Origin: Arthrobacter sp. KBS0702
GTDB lineage: Bacteria; Actinomycetota; Actinomycetes; Actinomycetales; Micrococcaceae
NCBI RefSeq assembly: GCF_005937985.2
Contig: NZ_CP042172.1
Location: forward strand, 1,922,001-1,986,000
DNA: 64,000 nucleotides
Direction: 5' to 3'
A program made the position numbers and the translations under genes. Below are positions 27,128 through 35,137 of the stretch, piece by piece. The notes under the pieces are model-generated. The model was given only the letters and a program-made list of their open reading frames with translations, had not been told where the DNA came from and made no database searches. Numbering within the stretch: the first letter of the stretch is position 1; every line of letters begins with the position of its first letter.

Positions 27128-27213
27128 GCGCGTCTCCGCGGAACGGTCTGGTTCCGGCCTGCGGCCGTGGGCGGGCCGTCATGGGCACCGCCTTCTCCTC
27201 AATTGTCCCCCGG

Positions 27214-27468
27214 CTAGCGCCGGACGACATCCCGGCCGGCGACGCCCGTCTCGACGTCAGTGTCGATGCCGAGGGCGGAGCGGAGTTCAGTCTCCCGCTC
27301 CCGCATGCCGACGCGGACGGCGTCGGCGAAGTCGTAGACGCCGTCGGCGAGCCGGCCGACGGCCCGGTTCAGGCCTTCGGGGCCGAGCGTGGACTGCGCT
27401 TCGGTGAGCTTGCGGAATGCGATAACGCCGATCGCGACGCCGATGCCCATCCAGATGATTCTGTTCAT
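27214..27468 (-). CDS. Small membrane-anchored protein (DUF6167-like)
   Basis: 84 residues. A short N-terminal hydrophobic helix (MNRIIWMGIGVAIGVIAF) is followed by an amphipathic soluble part ending in charged residues (DVVRR). AGGAACTGAC before the ATG is a good ribosome site. Conserved beside alaS and the DUF948 gene in Micrococcaceae, by recollection; function unknown. Possibly a partner of the adjacent DUF948 protein, since both are single-pass and separated by 20 bases. Confidence 0.8.
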   Translation of the reverse strand: MNRIIWMGIGVAIGVIAFRKLTEAQSTLGPEGLNRAVGRLADGVYDFADAVRVGMRERETELRSALGIDTDVETGVAGRDVVRR

Positions 27469-27488
27469 GTCAGTTCCTGTCAGGGTGC

Positions 27489-27863
27489 TCAGCGGCTGCG
27501 GCGGCCGGTGGCGGGCTTTTTGCGGGCGGAGAAGGCGGACCGCACACCGTAGCTGAACGCGGCGACCTTGATCAGCGGGGAGCCGACAGTCGCGGCGACG
27601 AGCGAGGAGAGCGCCGAGATGTTGGCCGAAGCGTCGGAGACGTTGGACGCGATCCCGTCGACCTTCTTCAGCTGCTGGTTGGTGGTGGAGACGGTGGCGG
27701 TGACTTCATCCATGAGCGGGGTGGCGCCGTCGCTGATCGAGCGGATGCTGCTGCGCACCTCGTCGAACACTCCGCCGAGCTTGAGGATGGGCACGGCGAG
27801 CAGCAGGACCAGCAGTGCAAACACACCGGCCGCGATCAGGCCGGCAATATCGCCACCAGACAT
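27489..27863 (-). CDS. DUF948 single-pass membrane protein
   Basis: 124 residues: an N-terminal helix (about 5-28, IAGLIAAGVFALLVLLLAVPIL), then a heptad-like region (VRSSIRSISDGATPLMDEVTATV and onward) predicted to form a coiled coil, and a basic C-terminus (ARKKPATGRRSR). AGGAGATG lies 7 bases before the ATG. DUF948 proteins are of unknown or general-stress function. Just downstream of the rpsD terminator and upstream of the DUF6167-like gene and alaS. Confidence 0.88.
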   Translation of the reverse strand: MSGGDIAGLIAAGVFALLVLLLAVPILKLGGVFDEVRSSIRSISDGATPLMDEVTATVSTTNQQLKKVDGIASNVSDASANISALSSLVAATVGSPLIKVAAFSYGVRSAFSARKKPATGRRSR

Positions 27864-27954
27864 AGACGTTCATCTCCTTGAAACTACGTGGATTCCTGCA
27901 TGGTCCTCCGGCCGCCGGGCGCGGCACACGGAGAACTCCCCCAAGTACCTTACA

Positions 27955-27994
27955 TACAAAGAAGCCCGCGGCGCTTGCCACGGGCTTCTTTGTA
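27955..27994 (-). terminator. Rho-independent terminator of rpsD
   Basis: TACAAAGAAGCCCG (27955-27968) pairs with 27981-27994 over 14 bp around a 12-base loop. On the minus strand the 3' arm ends in CTTCTTTGTA, a U-rich tail, 17 bases after the rpsD stop. Confidence 0.92.
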
Positions 27995-28010
27995 AGGTGT
28001 CGCGCTGGAT

Positions 28011-28637
28011 CTAGCGTGCGTAGAATTCCACGACGAGCTGCTCTTCGCAGGTCACGGGGATTTCGGAGCGCTTGGGGCGACGGACCAGGCGTGCCTGCAG
28101 GGCGTCGAGCTTGACGTCCAGGTAGGCCGGAACCATCGGCAGGACGTCGCGGTGCGCACCGGCTGCTGCCACCTGGAACGGAGGCATGGTCTCGCTGCGG
28201 CTGTGGACGTGGACCAGCTGGCCCTCACTGACGCGGAAAGACGGGCGGTCAACGCGGATGCCGTCAACGAGGATGTGGCGGTGCACAACCAGCTGGCGGG
28301 CCTGGGCGATGGTGCGGGCGAAGCCGGCACGCAGCACGAGGGCGTCGAGACGCATTTCGAGCAGTTCGATCAGGTTTTCACCGGTCAGGCCCTTGGTGCG
28401 GCGTGCTTCTTCGAAGGCACGGGTCATCTGGGCTTCGCGGATGCCGTACTGGGCGCGCAGACGCTGCTTTTCGCGCAGACGTACGGCGTAGTCGGAGTCC
28501 TGCTTCTTGCGGGCACGGCCATGCTCACCGGGGCCGTACGGGCGGCGCTCCATGTACTTGGCGGCCTTGGGGGTCAGAGCGATGCCGAGTGCACGCGAGA
28601 GGCGTGCGGTACGGCGAGCACGAGTGTTGTTAGCCAC
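28011..28637 (-). CDS. rpsD: 30S ribosomal protein S4
   Basis: 208 residues, a primary 16S rRNA binder. RRPYGPGEHGRARKKQDSDY and the S4 RNA-binding domain (LDALVLRAGFARTIAQARQL, then VHRHILVDG) identify it. The N-terminal zinc-binding cysteines of C+ type S4 are absent, so this is the zinc-free form. The GTG start follows GGAAGG. It stands alone, away from the rpsM-rpsK-rpoA cluster, as in related actinobacteria, and has its own terminator. Confidence 0.97.
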   Translation of the reverse strand: MANNTRARRTARLSRALGIALTPKAAKYMERRPYGPGEHGRARKKQDSDYAVRLREKQRLRAQYGIREAQMTRAFEEARRTKGLTGENLIELLEMRLDALVLRAGFARTIAQARQLVVHRHILVDGIRVDRPSFRVSEGQLVHVHSRSETMPPFQVAAAGAHRDVLPMVPAYLDVKLDALQARLVRRPKRSEIPVTCEEQLVVEFYAR

Positions 28638-28818
28638 TTGTGTCCTTCCAATATCTGCGGTGTGTCAGTGTTACTGGCCTCCACGATGGAGAGCATCGGC
28701 CAACCGCTGCCTTTTGCTACTGGGCACAGGGCAAACCCCTCACATCAGCAGGAACTGCCGAAAACTGGTGGATTGTGCGTCCGTGCCTTGCCAGACAACG
28801 ATCCATCCTACCAGAGGA

Positions 28819-30252
28819 TCACTTGCCCCGGATGATCTTCCGCAGCCGTTCCAGCCGGGTCGAGATATCGCGTTCGGCGCCGTTGCCGGTGGGTTCGTAG
28901 TAGTTGCGGCCCACGAGGTCGTCCGGCGGGTACTGCTGGGTGGCCACGGAGTGGGGCGCGTCGTGCGCGTACTTGTAGCCCTTGCCGTGCCCCAACTGCT
29001 TGGACCCGGGATAGTGGGCGTCGCGCAGGTGCGCCGGGATACCGTTGCCGAGGCCGGCGCGGACGTCGGCGATCGCCTGGTTTATCCCCATGTACGCGGC
29101 GTTGGACTTGGGTGCGGTGGCAAGGTGGACGACGGCCTCGGCCAGGATGATGCGCCCCTCCGGCATGCCGATCAGCTGCACGGCCTGGGCCGCGGCGACC
29201 GCGGTCTGCAGTGCCGTGGGGTCGGCCATGCCGACGTCCTCCGCCGCGGAGATCACGATCCGGCGGGCCACGAACCGGGGGTCCTCCCCCGCCTCCAACA
29301 TCCGGGCCAGATAGTGCAGCGCGGCGTCGACGTCGGATCCGCGGATGGATTTGATGAACGCGCTGGCGACGTCGTAGTGCTGGTCCCCGGCGCGGTCGTA
29401 GCGCACCGAGGCGACGTCGAGGGCGCGTTCGGTGTGCTTGAGTTCGATCGTGACGGGAGTTTCCCCGGCGGGCCCGTCGTCCGCGTCCCCGAACGCGACG
29501 CCGGCCGCGGCCTCCAGTGCCGTCAGGGCACGGCGCGCGTCTCCGCCGGAGAGCCGGACCAGGTGGGCCAGGGCCTCGTCGCCCAGCTCCACCTTGCCGC
29601 CCAGGCCGCGCGGATCCGTCGCGGCCCGCCGCAGCAGCCCTTCGACGTCGGCGTCGGTCAGCGGCTTCAGCGTCAGCAGCAGCGAGCGGGACAGCAGCGG
29701 GGAGACGACCGAGAAGGAGGGGTTTTCCGTGGTGGCCGCGACCAGGACCACCCATCGGTTCTCGACGCCGGGCAGCAGCGCGTCCTGCTGGGCCTTGTTG
29801 AAGCGGTGGATCTCGTCCAGGAACAGCACGGTCGTGGTCTTGTACAGGTCGCGTGCGGTGAGGGCCTCGTCCATCACACGCCGGACGTCTTTCACCCCGG
29901 CGGTGATGGCGGAGAGCTCGACGAACTTGCGGCCCGGGCCCTTGGCGATGACATGCGCGAGGGTGGTCTTGCCGGTGCCGGGAGGTCCCCAGAGAATCAG
30001 GGAGCTCGGCCCGGCCGGCCCGGTGGCATCGCTGCCGGCCGCGAGCTGCCGCAGCGGCGAACCCTGGCCGAGGAGGTGCTGCTGGCCCACGACGTCGTCC
30101 AGGCTGCGCGGCCGCATCCGGACGGCGAGCGGACTGCGCGGCGCGGAACGTGCCGCGGTGCCGCCCGGAGAGCTGCCGACGCCCGGCTCTTCGGCGTCGC
30201 CGTCGTCGTTTGCGGACGCGTTGTCCTGCCCTGCGCCAAAGAGATCATCCAC
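28819..30252 (-). CDS. rarA: Replication-associated recombination protein A (MgsA/RarA)
   Basis: AAA+ clamp-loader-like ATPase that acts at stalled forks. 477 residues: [16 protein letters not shown] is the Walker A region and [17 protein letters not shown]alker B; the C-terminal tetramerisation part contains the conserved [20 protein letters not shown]. The N-terminus carries an acidic extension of about 40 residues ([15 protein letters not shown]). The GTG start at 30252 has no ribosome site but a TAGCCT -10 box 6 bases upstream, suggesting a leaderless mRNA. Divergent from the acVLRF1 gene. Confidence 0.95.
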   Translation of the reverse strand: MDDLFGAGQDNASANDDGDAEEPGVGSSPGGTAARSAPRSPLAVRMRPRSLDDVVGQQHLLGQGSPLRQLAAGSDATGPAGPSSLILWGPPGTGKTTLAHVIAKGPGRKFVELSAITAGVKDVRRVMDEALTARDLYKTTTVLFLDEIHRFNKAQQDALLPGVENRWVVLVAATTENPSFSVVSPLLSRSLLLTLKPLTDADVEGLLRRAATDPRGLGGKVELGDEALAHLVRLSGGDARRALTALEAAAGVAFGDADDGPAGETPVTIELKHTERALDVASVRYDRAGDQHYDVASAFIKSIRGSDVDAALHYLARMLEAGEDPRFVARRIVISAAEDVGMADPTALQTAVAAAQAVQLIGMPEGRIILAEAVVHLATAPKSNAAYMGINQAIADVRAGLGNGIPAHLRDAHYPGSKQLGHGKGYKYAHDAPHSVATQQYPPDDLVGRNYYEPTGNGAERDISTRLERLRKIIRGK

Positions 30253-30258
30253 ATAGAT

Positions 30259-30264
30259 AGGCTA
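30259..30264 (-). promoter_or_regulatory. Candidate -10 box of leaderless rarA mRNA
   Basis: TAGCCT on the minus strand ends 6 bases before the GTG start at 30252. No matching -35 hexamer is evident and no Shine-Dalgarno sequence is present. Confidence 0.35.
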
Positions 30265-30330
30265 CTTCTAGTTCCCGGCCGCCCTGACACGGCGGCAATC
30301 CCCCAACGCCTCACAACGGAGATCCGCGCC

Positions 30331-30978
30331 ATGGCCAGCCCCGACACCCGTGTGGCGTTTGTCTCCTGCGACCGCCTGCCGGGCTGGGTGGAACGGTTCG
30401 GCGCCAGCCACGGGGAACTGCACGAGGTGCCGGACGTCGGCGGCCTGCGGCTGCTGGCGGCCGACGGCGCCACTGCCCTGCTGCTGCCGCCCTGGCCGGA
30501 CGGCGGGCGTCCTGGCCGCGGCGAGGACTCCGTAGCCCGGCTGGCGTCCCTGGCCGCCCAGCCGCGGCGGCTCGGCCTGGTCCTGGTGCGCCGCGGCGGG
30601 TACTCGGTCGCGGTGGTGGCCGAGGGCCGGGTCCTCGCGGCCAAGACCGGAACGCGGCACGTGCAGTCCCGCACGGCGGCCGGCGGCTGGTCCCAGCAGC
30701 GCTTCGCCCGGCGTCGCGCCAACCAGGCGGACGCCCTGGTGGAGGCCGTGGCCGGACACGCCGCCCGGATCTTTGCCGACCTCGGCGTCGAATACCTCGT
30801 GCCCGGCGGTGACCGCACCCTGGCCGAACAGGTCCTCGCCGAACCCGTGCTGAAGGGCTACACGGCTCTGGTGCGGCTTCCGTTCCTGGACGTCCCGGAC
30901 CCGCGGGCGTCGGTTTTGAAAAAGGCCGCCGCCGACGCCTGTGCGGTGCGGATCGTTGTCACCGATCCCCCGGCATAG
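30331..30978 (+). CDS. acVLRF1-type release-factor-like peptidyl-tRNA hydrolase
   Basis: 215 residues starting at ATG 30331, with ACGGAG 9-10 bases upstream; the frame is open much further upstream, antisense to rarA, but that part is spurious. Residues 118-132 read GGWSQQRFARRRANQ, matching the conserved loop of the VLRF1 (Vms1-like release factor) family, whose glutamine hydrolyses peptidyl-tRNA. The N-terminal 80 residues and the central RLGLVLVRRGGYSVAVV strand agree with the eRF1 domain-2-like fold. Expected to free nascent chains from stalled ribosomes. The actinobacterial family is defined mostly by computation. Divergent from rarA with 78 bases between starts. Confidence 0.8.
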   Translation: MASPDTRVAFVSCDRLPGWVERFGASHGELHEVPDVGGLRLLAADGATALLLPPWPDGGRPGRGEDSVARLASLAAQPRRLGLVLVRRGGYSVAVVAEGRVLAAKTGTRHVQSRTAAGGWSQQRFARRRANQADALVEAVAGHAARIFADLGVEYLVPGGDRTLAEQVLAEPVLKGYTALVRLPFLDVPDPRASVLKKAAADACAVRIVVTDPPA

Positions 30979-31004
30979 GATCCGGCCCCCTCGCTCGCGC
31001 CATT

Positions 31005-31060
31005 TAGACGGTTCCGTGCCCGGTCGATGCGGGTGAACGTCTAGGGCGCAGGGAACCGTC
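31005..31060. terminator. Convergent terminator region with two alternative stems
   Basis: GACGGTTCC (31007-31015) can pair with GGAACCGTC (31052-31060), while the overlapping TAGACG (31005-31010) can pair with CGTCTA (31038-31043); only one can form at a time. It lies between the convergent acVLRF1 and GNAT genes. Either stem could end transcription; neither has a clear U-run. Confidence 0.4.
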
Positions 31061-31083
31061 GAAACGGCCCGAGGGATCCGCAG

Positions 31084-31878
31084 TCAGCAGCCGGTCAGGT
31101 GCCGCTTGGGCCGTTCCTGCCGGTACAGGTACCGGCCCGCTTCCTCGAAGCCGGCCCGGTCGTAGAGTTCCTGAGCCCCGGTGTTGGCCGCCGTCACGAG
31201 CAGCCAGTAGCCGGCCAGGCCCAGGCGTGTCCCCTCGCCCAGCAATGCGTTCAGCACCCGGGTGCCGTAGCCCCGCCGGCGCGCGTCGGGACGGGTCGCC
31301 ATGCAGTAGAGACCACCCCACCGTGGGCTGCCAGGTTCCGCGACGGGCAGGGCAAGCCGTCCGACGGCGGCCGGGTTCCCGTCGTCGTCCCGCACGAGGG
31401 CGTACACCGAGGGGCAGTCCGTGAGGATGCCGCTGGCCACCTCCAGGGCGGCGTCGTCGCCGCGGCCATCAACGCTCCACCAGAGCCGCAGCCATTCGCC
31501 CGAGGGCTCCGTTGAAATCTCGACACCCCGGTCGGCCCGCGCGGCAGGGGCAACGCCGTCCCGGACCAGGACCAGGGTTTCGGACTGGCGGGTGAACCCC
31601 TCGGCGTCGAGTACGGCGTTGAGCGGCGCGTAGCGCGGGTGGTCGAAAACCTGGAAGATCAGCGGCAGGCGGCGCGCCCGGTACCAGAGCCGGGCAGCCC
31701 GGAGCGCAGCTAGCTGTGCGTGGGCGCCGGCTCCCGGTTTGCGGGGCCACACCGAGTTGGCTCGCTGTGTCACGCCCGAAGCGGCGCGGAGCAACCAGCC
31801 GCCGGTCTCCTCCCGGTCGGCGGCGGGCCACGCCGCGTCCATTAGCGCCTCCAACGCGGGTCCGGATGGCGGTTCCAA
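31084..31878 (-). CDS. GNAT family N-acetyltransferase
   Basis: 264 residues from TTG 31878, chosen because AGGAAGGG lies 9 bases upstream; starts at GTG 31899 or TTG 31926 are possible. The C-terminal half carries the acetyl-CoA loop, MATRPDARRRGYGTRVLNALL, and the following helix and strand (YWLLVTAANTGAQELYDRAGF), typical of GNAT. The N-terminal half (WPRKPGAGAHAQLAALRAARLWYRARRLP) resembles a second, degenerate GNAT repeat, so this is probably a tandem-GNAT protein. Substrate unknown. Confidence 0.82.
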   Translation of the reverse strand: MEPPSGPALEALMDAAWPAADREETGGWLLRAASGVTQRANSVWPRKPGAGAHAQLAALRAARLWYRARRLPLIFQVFDHPRYAPLNAVLDAEGFTRQSETLVLVRDGVAPAARADRGVEISTEPSGEWLRLWWSVDGRGDDAALEVASGILTDCPSVYALVRDDDGNPAAVGRLALPVAEPGSPRWGGLYCMATRPDARRRGYGTRVLNALLGEGTRLGLAGYWLLVTAANTGAQELYDRAGFEEAGRYLYRQERPKRHLTGC

Positions 31879-31920
31879 CTGGGTGTCCCTTCCTGCCACT
31901 GATCGTGAGTTTCCAGCCGA

Positions 31921-31958
31921 CAGCAAAGGCCCCCCGGAATGCCGGAGAGCCTTTGCTG
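31921..31958 (-). terminator. Terminator downstream of aspS
   Basis: CAGCAAAGGC (31921-31930) pairs with GCCTTTGCTG (31949-31958), with an inner CCGG/CCGG stem. It lies 14 bases past the aspS stop and overlaps the region before the GNAT start. Confidence 0.8.
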
Positions 31959-31972
31959 CGGAGCACGTCCGG

Positions 31973-33754
31973 CTACTTGGTGCCGTCGTCCTTCTTGTCC
32001 TGTGGCTTGAAGTCGACGCCGGCTTCCTTGCGCTGCTGGGCCGTGATCGGCGCGGGCGCCTGGGTCAGCGGGTCATAGCCGCCGCCGGACTTCGGGAACG
32101 CGATGACGTCGCGGATCGAGTCGACGCCGGCGAGCAGCGAAACCACGCGGTCCCAGCCGAACGCGATGCCGCCGTGCGGGGGCGCGCCGAACTTGAAGCC
32201 CTCGAGCAGGAAGCCGAACTTTTCCTGGGCGTCCTCATGTGAGAGGCCCATGACCTTGAAGACGCGCTCCTGGATGTCACCCTGGTGGATACGGATGGAG
32301 CCGCCGCCGATTTCGTTGCCGTTGCACACGATGTCATAGGCGTACGCCAGCGCGGATTCCGGATCGGTGTCGAAGCTGTCCATGAATTCGGGCTTGGGCG
32401 AGGTGAAGGCGTGGTGCACTGCCGTCCACTTGCCGCCGCCGACGGCGACGTCGCCGGACGCGACGGCGGCTGCCGCCGGTTCGAACATCGGTGCGTCGAC
32501 GACCCAGCAGAAGGCCCAGTCGCTCGGGTTGATCAGGCCGGTGCGGTGGCCGATCTCGACGCGGGCCGCACCAAGCAGTGCTCGGGACGGGGTCTTCTCG
32601 CCGGCGGCAAAGAAGATGCAGTCGCCGGGCTTGGCGCCGACGGCGTCGGCCAGGCCTGCCCGCTCGGTCTCGGTCAGGTTCTTGGCCACCGGGCCGGCAA
32701 GTTCGCCGTCTTCCTTGAACAGGACGTACGCCAGGCCCTTGGCGCCGCGCTGCTTGGCCCATTCCTGCCAGGCGTCGAGCGCGCGGCGGGCCTGCGAGGC
32801 GCCGCCGGGCATAACGACGGCGCCGACGTAGGGCGCCTTGAAGACGCCGAAGTTGGTGTCCTTGAAGAACTCGGTCAGCTCGGTGAGCTCCAGGCCGAAG
32901 CGCAGGTCAGGCTTGTCGGAGCCGTAGCGGGCCATCGCGTCGTTGTAGGTAATGCGCTGGATCGGGGTGGGGATCTCGACGTCGATCAGCTTCCACAGCG
33001 CCTTCACGATGCTTTCGCCGAGCGTGATGATGTCATCCTGCTCGACGAAGCTGGCTTCGATGTCGAGCTGGGTGAACTCCGGCTGGCGGTCGGCGCGGAA
33101 GTCCTCGTCGCGGTAGCAGCGGGCAATCTGGTAGTACTTTTCGAACCCGCCCACCTGCAGGAGCTGCTTGAACAGCTGCGGGGACTGCGGGAGCGCGTAC
33201 CAGGATCCCGGCGCCAGGCGGGCGGGGACAACGAAGTCGCGGGCACCTTCCGGCGTCGAACGCGTCAGCGTGGGCGTCTCGATCTCAACGTAACCGTCCT
33301 GGTGCAGCAGTTCGCGGGCCACCCGGTTGGCCTCGGAGCGCAGGCGCAGGTTGCGGGCCGGGCCCGGGCGGCGCAGGTCCAGGTAACGGTGCTTGAGACG
33401 GGCTTCCTCGCCCACTTCAACGTGCTCGTCGATCTGGAACGGCAGCGGATCGGAGGTGTTGAGGATGGTGACCTTCTCCGCCATGACCTCGATCTCGCCT
33501 GTGGCCAGCGCCGGGTTCTCGTTGCCTTCGGGGCGCTTGGCGACGGTGCCGATGACCTGCAGCACGAATTCGTTACGGAGGCCGTGGAAGACCTCCTCCT
33601 CGCGGACGACCACCTGGGCGACGCCCGAAGCGTCGCGCAGGTCCACGAATGCGACACCACCGTGGTCACGACGCCGGCCGACCCAGCCGGCGAGGGTTAC
33701 GGTTTGTCCAATGTGCTCGGAGCGAAGGGATCCGAGGTCGTGGGTGCGCAGCAC
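31973..33754 (-). CDS. aspS: Aspartyl-tRNA synthetase, probably non-discriminating
   Basis: 593 residues, bacterial type: N-terminal anticodon-binding OB fold, class II motifs ([32 protein letters not shown]) and the bacterial insertion domain. The anticodon-binding loop reads [10 protein letters not shown] with His31, and Gly follows Arg-Pro-Glu at about 77. These are the residues associated in published work with enzymes that also charge tRNA-Asn, where discriminating enzymes have Leu. That implies an amidotransferase GatCAB pathway, which is not in the window. GTG start 33754 preceded by AAAGGCGAG. Divergent from the APC permease. Confidence 0.95.
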   Translation of the reverse strand: MLRTHDLGSLRSEHIGQTVTLAGWVGRRRDHGGVAFVDLRDASGVAQVVVREEEVFHGLRNEFVLQVIGTVAKRPEGNENPALATGEIEVMAEKVTILNTSDPLPFQIDEHVEVGEEARLKHRYLDLRRPGPARNLRLRSEANRVARELLHQDGYVEIETPTLTRSTPEGARDFVVPARLAPGSWYALPQSPQLFKQLLQVGGFEKYYQIARCYRDEDFRADRQPEFTQLDIEASFVEQDDIITLGESIVKALWKLIDVEIPTPIQRITYNDAMARYGSDKPDLRFGLELTELTEFFKDTNFGVFKAPYVGAVVMPGGASQARRALDAWQEWAKQRGAKGLAYVLFKEDGELAGPVAKNLTETERAGLADAVGAKPGDCIFFAAGEKTPSRALLGAARVEIGHRTGLINPSDWAFCWVVDAPMFEPAAAAVASGDVAVGGGKWTAVHHAFTSPKPEFMDSFDTDPESALAYAYDIVCNGNEIGGGSIRIHQGDIQERVFKVMGLSHEDAQEKFGFLLEGFKFGAPPHGGIAFGWDRVVSLLAGVDSIRDVIAFPKSGGGYDPLTQAPAPITAQQRKEAGVDFKPQDKKDDGTK

Positions 33755-33792
33755 AGCTCGCCTTTCAGAAGGAAAACAGGGTGATGTTAAAT

Positions 33793-33815
33793 GGGACCGC
33801 TACGGGAACGGTCCC
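33793..33815. promoter_or_regulatory. Palindromic site between aspS and the APC permease
   Basis: GGGACCG (33793-33799), 9 bases, CGGTCCC (33809-33815), overlapping a second dyad CGGGA-ACGG-TCCCG (33803-33816). It lies 38 bases before aspS and 36 bases before the permease start, where an operator for either divergent gene would be expected. Confidence 0.4.
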
Positions 33816-33850
33816 GTTCGAGTTTACCCGTTTGAAAGGCCCCACCCGCC

Positions 33851-35125
33851 ATGGCAACGCCTCCGCCCCCGCCCGGACAGCTGCAGCGCCGCCTTGGCGT
33901 GGTCGATTCCACCGCGATCGGGCTGGGCTCGATGCTGGGCGCGGGAGTGTTCGTGGTGTTCTCCCCGGCCGCGGCCCTGGCCGGTCCGCTGCTGACTCTC
34001 GCGGTGGCCGTGGCCGGCGTGGTGGCTTACTGCAACGCCGTCGCGTCGGCACAGTTGGCCGCCAAGTACCCCTCCAGCGGCGGGACCTACGTCTATGGCC
34101 GCAGGCAGCTGGGTGAATGGCCGGGCTTCATCGCCGGCTGGGGATTCGTCACGGGCAAGACCGCTTCCTGCGCGGCGATGGCGCTCACTTTCGGGCATTA
34201 CCTCGCGCCCGGCTTTGCCACCCCGGTGGCGGTTGCCGCCGTCGTCGTGCTGACCGGAGTGAACCTGCTTGGCATTACCCGCACGGCGCTGTTGACCAAG
34301 GTCCTGCTCGCCATGGTGCTCGCCACGATCGCGTTCGTGGCGGCGGCAGCGCTGACTGGCCCTCACCCGGCGGCCGACGCGGCGGCGGCCGGGACCGCCG
34401 ACGGCCAGAATGTGTGGGGCGTGCTGCCGGCCGCCGGGCTGATCTTCTTCGCCTTTGCGGGGTACGCCCGGATCGCCACGCTGGGCGAAGAGGTCAAGGA
34501 TCCCGGCCGCACCATCCCCCGGGCCATCCTCGCCGCCCTCGGCGGGGCCTTCGTGATCTACCTGGGACTCGCAGTGCTCTTGCAGTGGCACCTTCCCGCG
34601 GCCCAACTGGCCGGCTCGACGGCGCCGCTGCTCGACGCCGTCAGCAGCTCACGGCTCAGCGCCGGCGCTCCGCTGGTCCAGGCCGGGGCGGCGGCAGCGT
34701 GCCTCGGAGCCCTGCTGGCCCTGATTACGGGCGTGGGCCGGACGGCGATGGCGATGGCCCGGGAACGGGACCTGCCCGCTCCGCTGGCCCGGGTGGGCGG
34801 GGCGCACACCGTTCCGATCACGGCCGAACTGACCGTCGCGGCCTCGGTCATCGTGCTGCTGCTGACCACCAACGTCCTGACCGTGGTGGGCTTCTCCAGT
34901 TTCGGCGTCCTGGTCTATTACGCGGTGACGAATGCCGCCGCTTTCACCCTGAGCTCGCGCCCGTGGCATGCCCCGCGCTGGCTCAATGTGCTGGGGTTCC
35001 TCGGTTGCCTGCTGCTGGCGGTGACCCTGCCGCCGGCCTCGGCGCTGGGCATGGCCGCCGTGCTCGCGGCAGGGATCGCGGCCCGGTTCCTTGTGCTGCG
35101 GCGCAGGAGGGCCTCGGCGGGGTAG
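33851..35125 (+). CDS. APC family amino acid/polyamine permease
   Basis: 424 residues, about eleven or twelve hydrophobic segments. The first helix, STAIGLGSMLGAGVFVVFSP, contains the unwound GxG substrate-binding motif of APC carriers; a short cytoplasmic loop with RIATLGEEVKDPGRTIPRAI is the conserved intracellular loop of the family. Substrate cannot be assigned; a cationic or neutral amino acid is likely. GAAAGG precedes the ATG by about 14 bases. Divergent from aspS and convergent with hisS, 12 bases apart at the stops. Confidence 0.9.
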   Translation: MATPPPPPGQLQRRLGVVDSTAIGLGSMLGAGVFVVFSPAAALAGPLLTLAVAVAGVVAYCNAVASAQLAAKYPSSGGTYVYGRRQLGEWPGFIAGWGFVTGKTASCAAMALTFGHYLAPGFATPVAVAAVVVLTGVNLLGITRTALLTKVLLAMVLATIAFVAAAALTGPHPAADAAAAGTADGQNVWGVLPAAGLIFFAFAGYARIATLGEEVKDPGRTIPRAILAALGGAFVIYLGLAVLLQWHLPAAQLAGSTAPLLDAVSSSRLSAGAPLVQAGAAAACLGALLALITGVGRTAMAMARERDLPAPLARVGGAHTVPITAELTVAASVIVLLLTTNVLTVVGFSSFGVLVYYAVTNAAAFTLSSRPWHAPRWLNVLGFLGCLLLAVTLPPASALGMAAVLAAGIAARFLVLRRRRASAG

Positions 35126-35137
35126 GAGAGCCGGCGG

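Noticed and set aside
28507..30330. Long N-terminal extension of the acVLRF1 frame
   Set aside because: It runs antisense to rarA and rpsD; ATG 30331 has a ribosome site and starts where the family starts.
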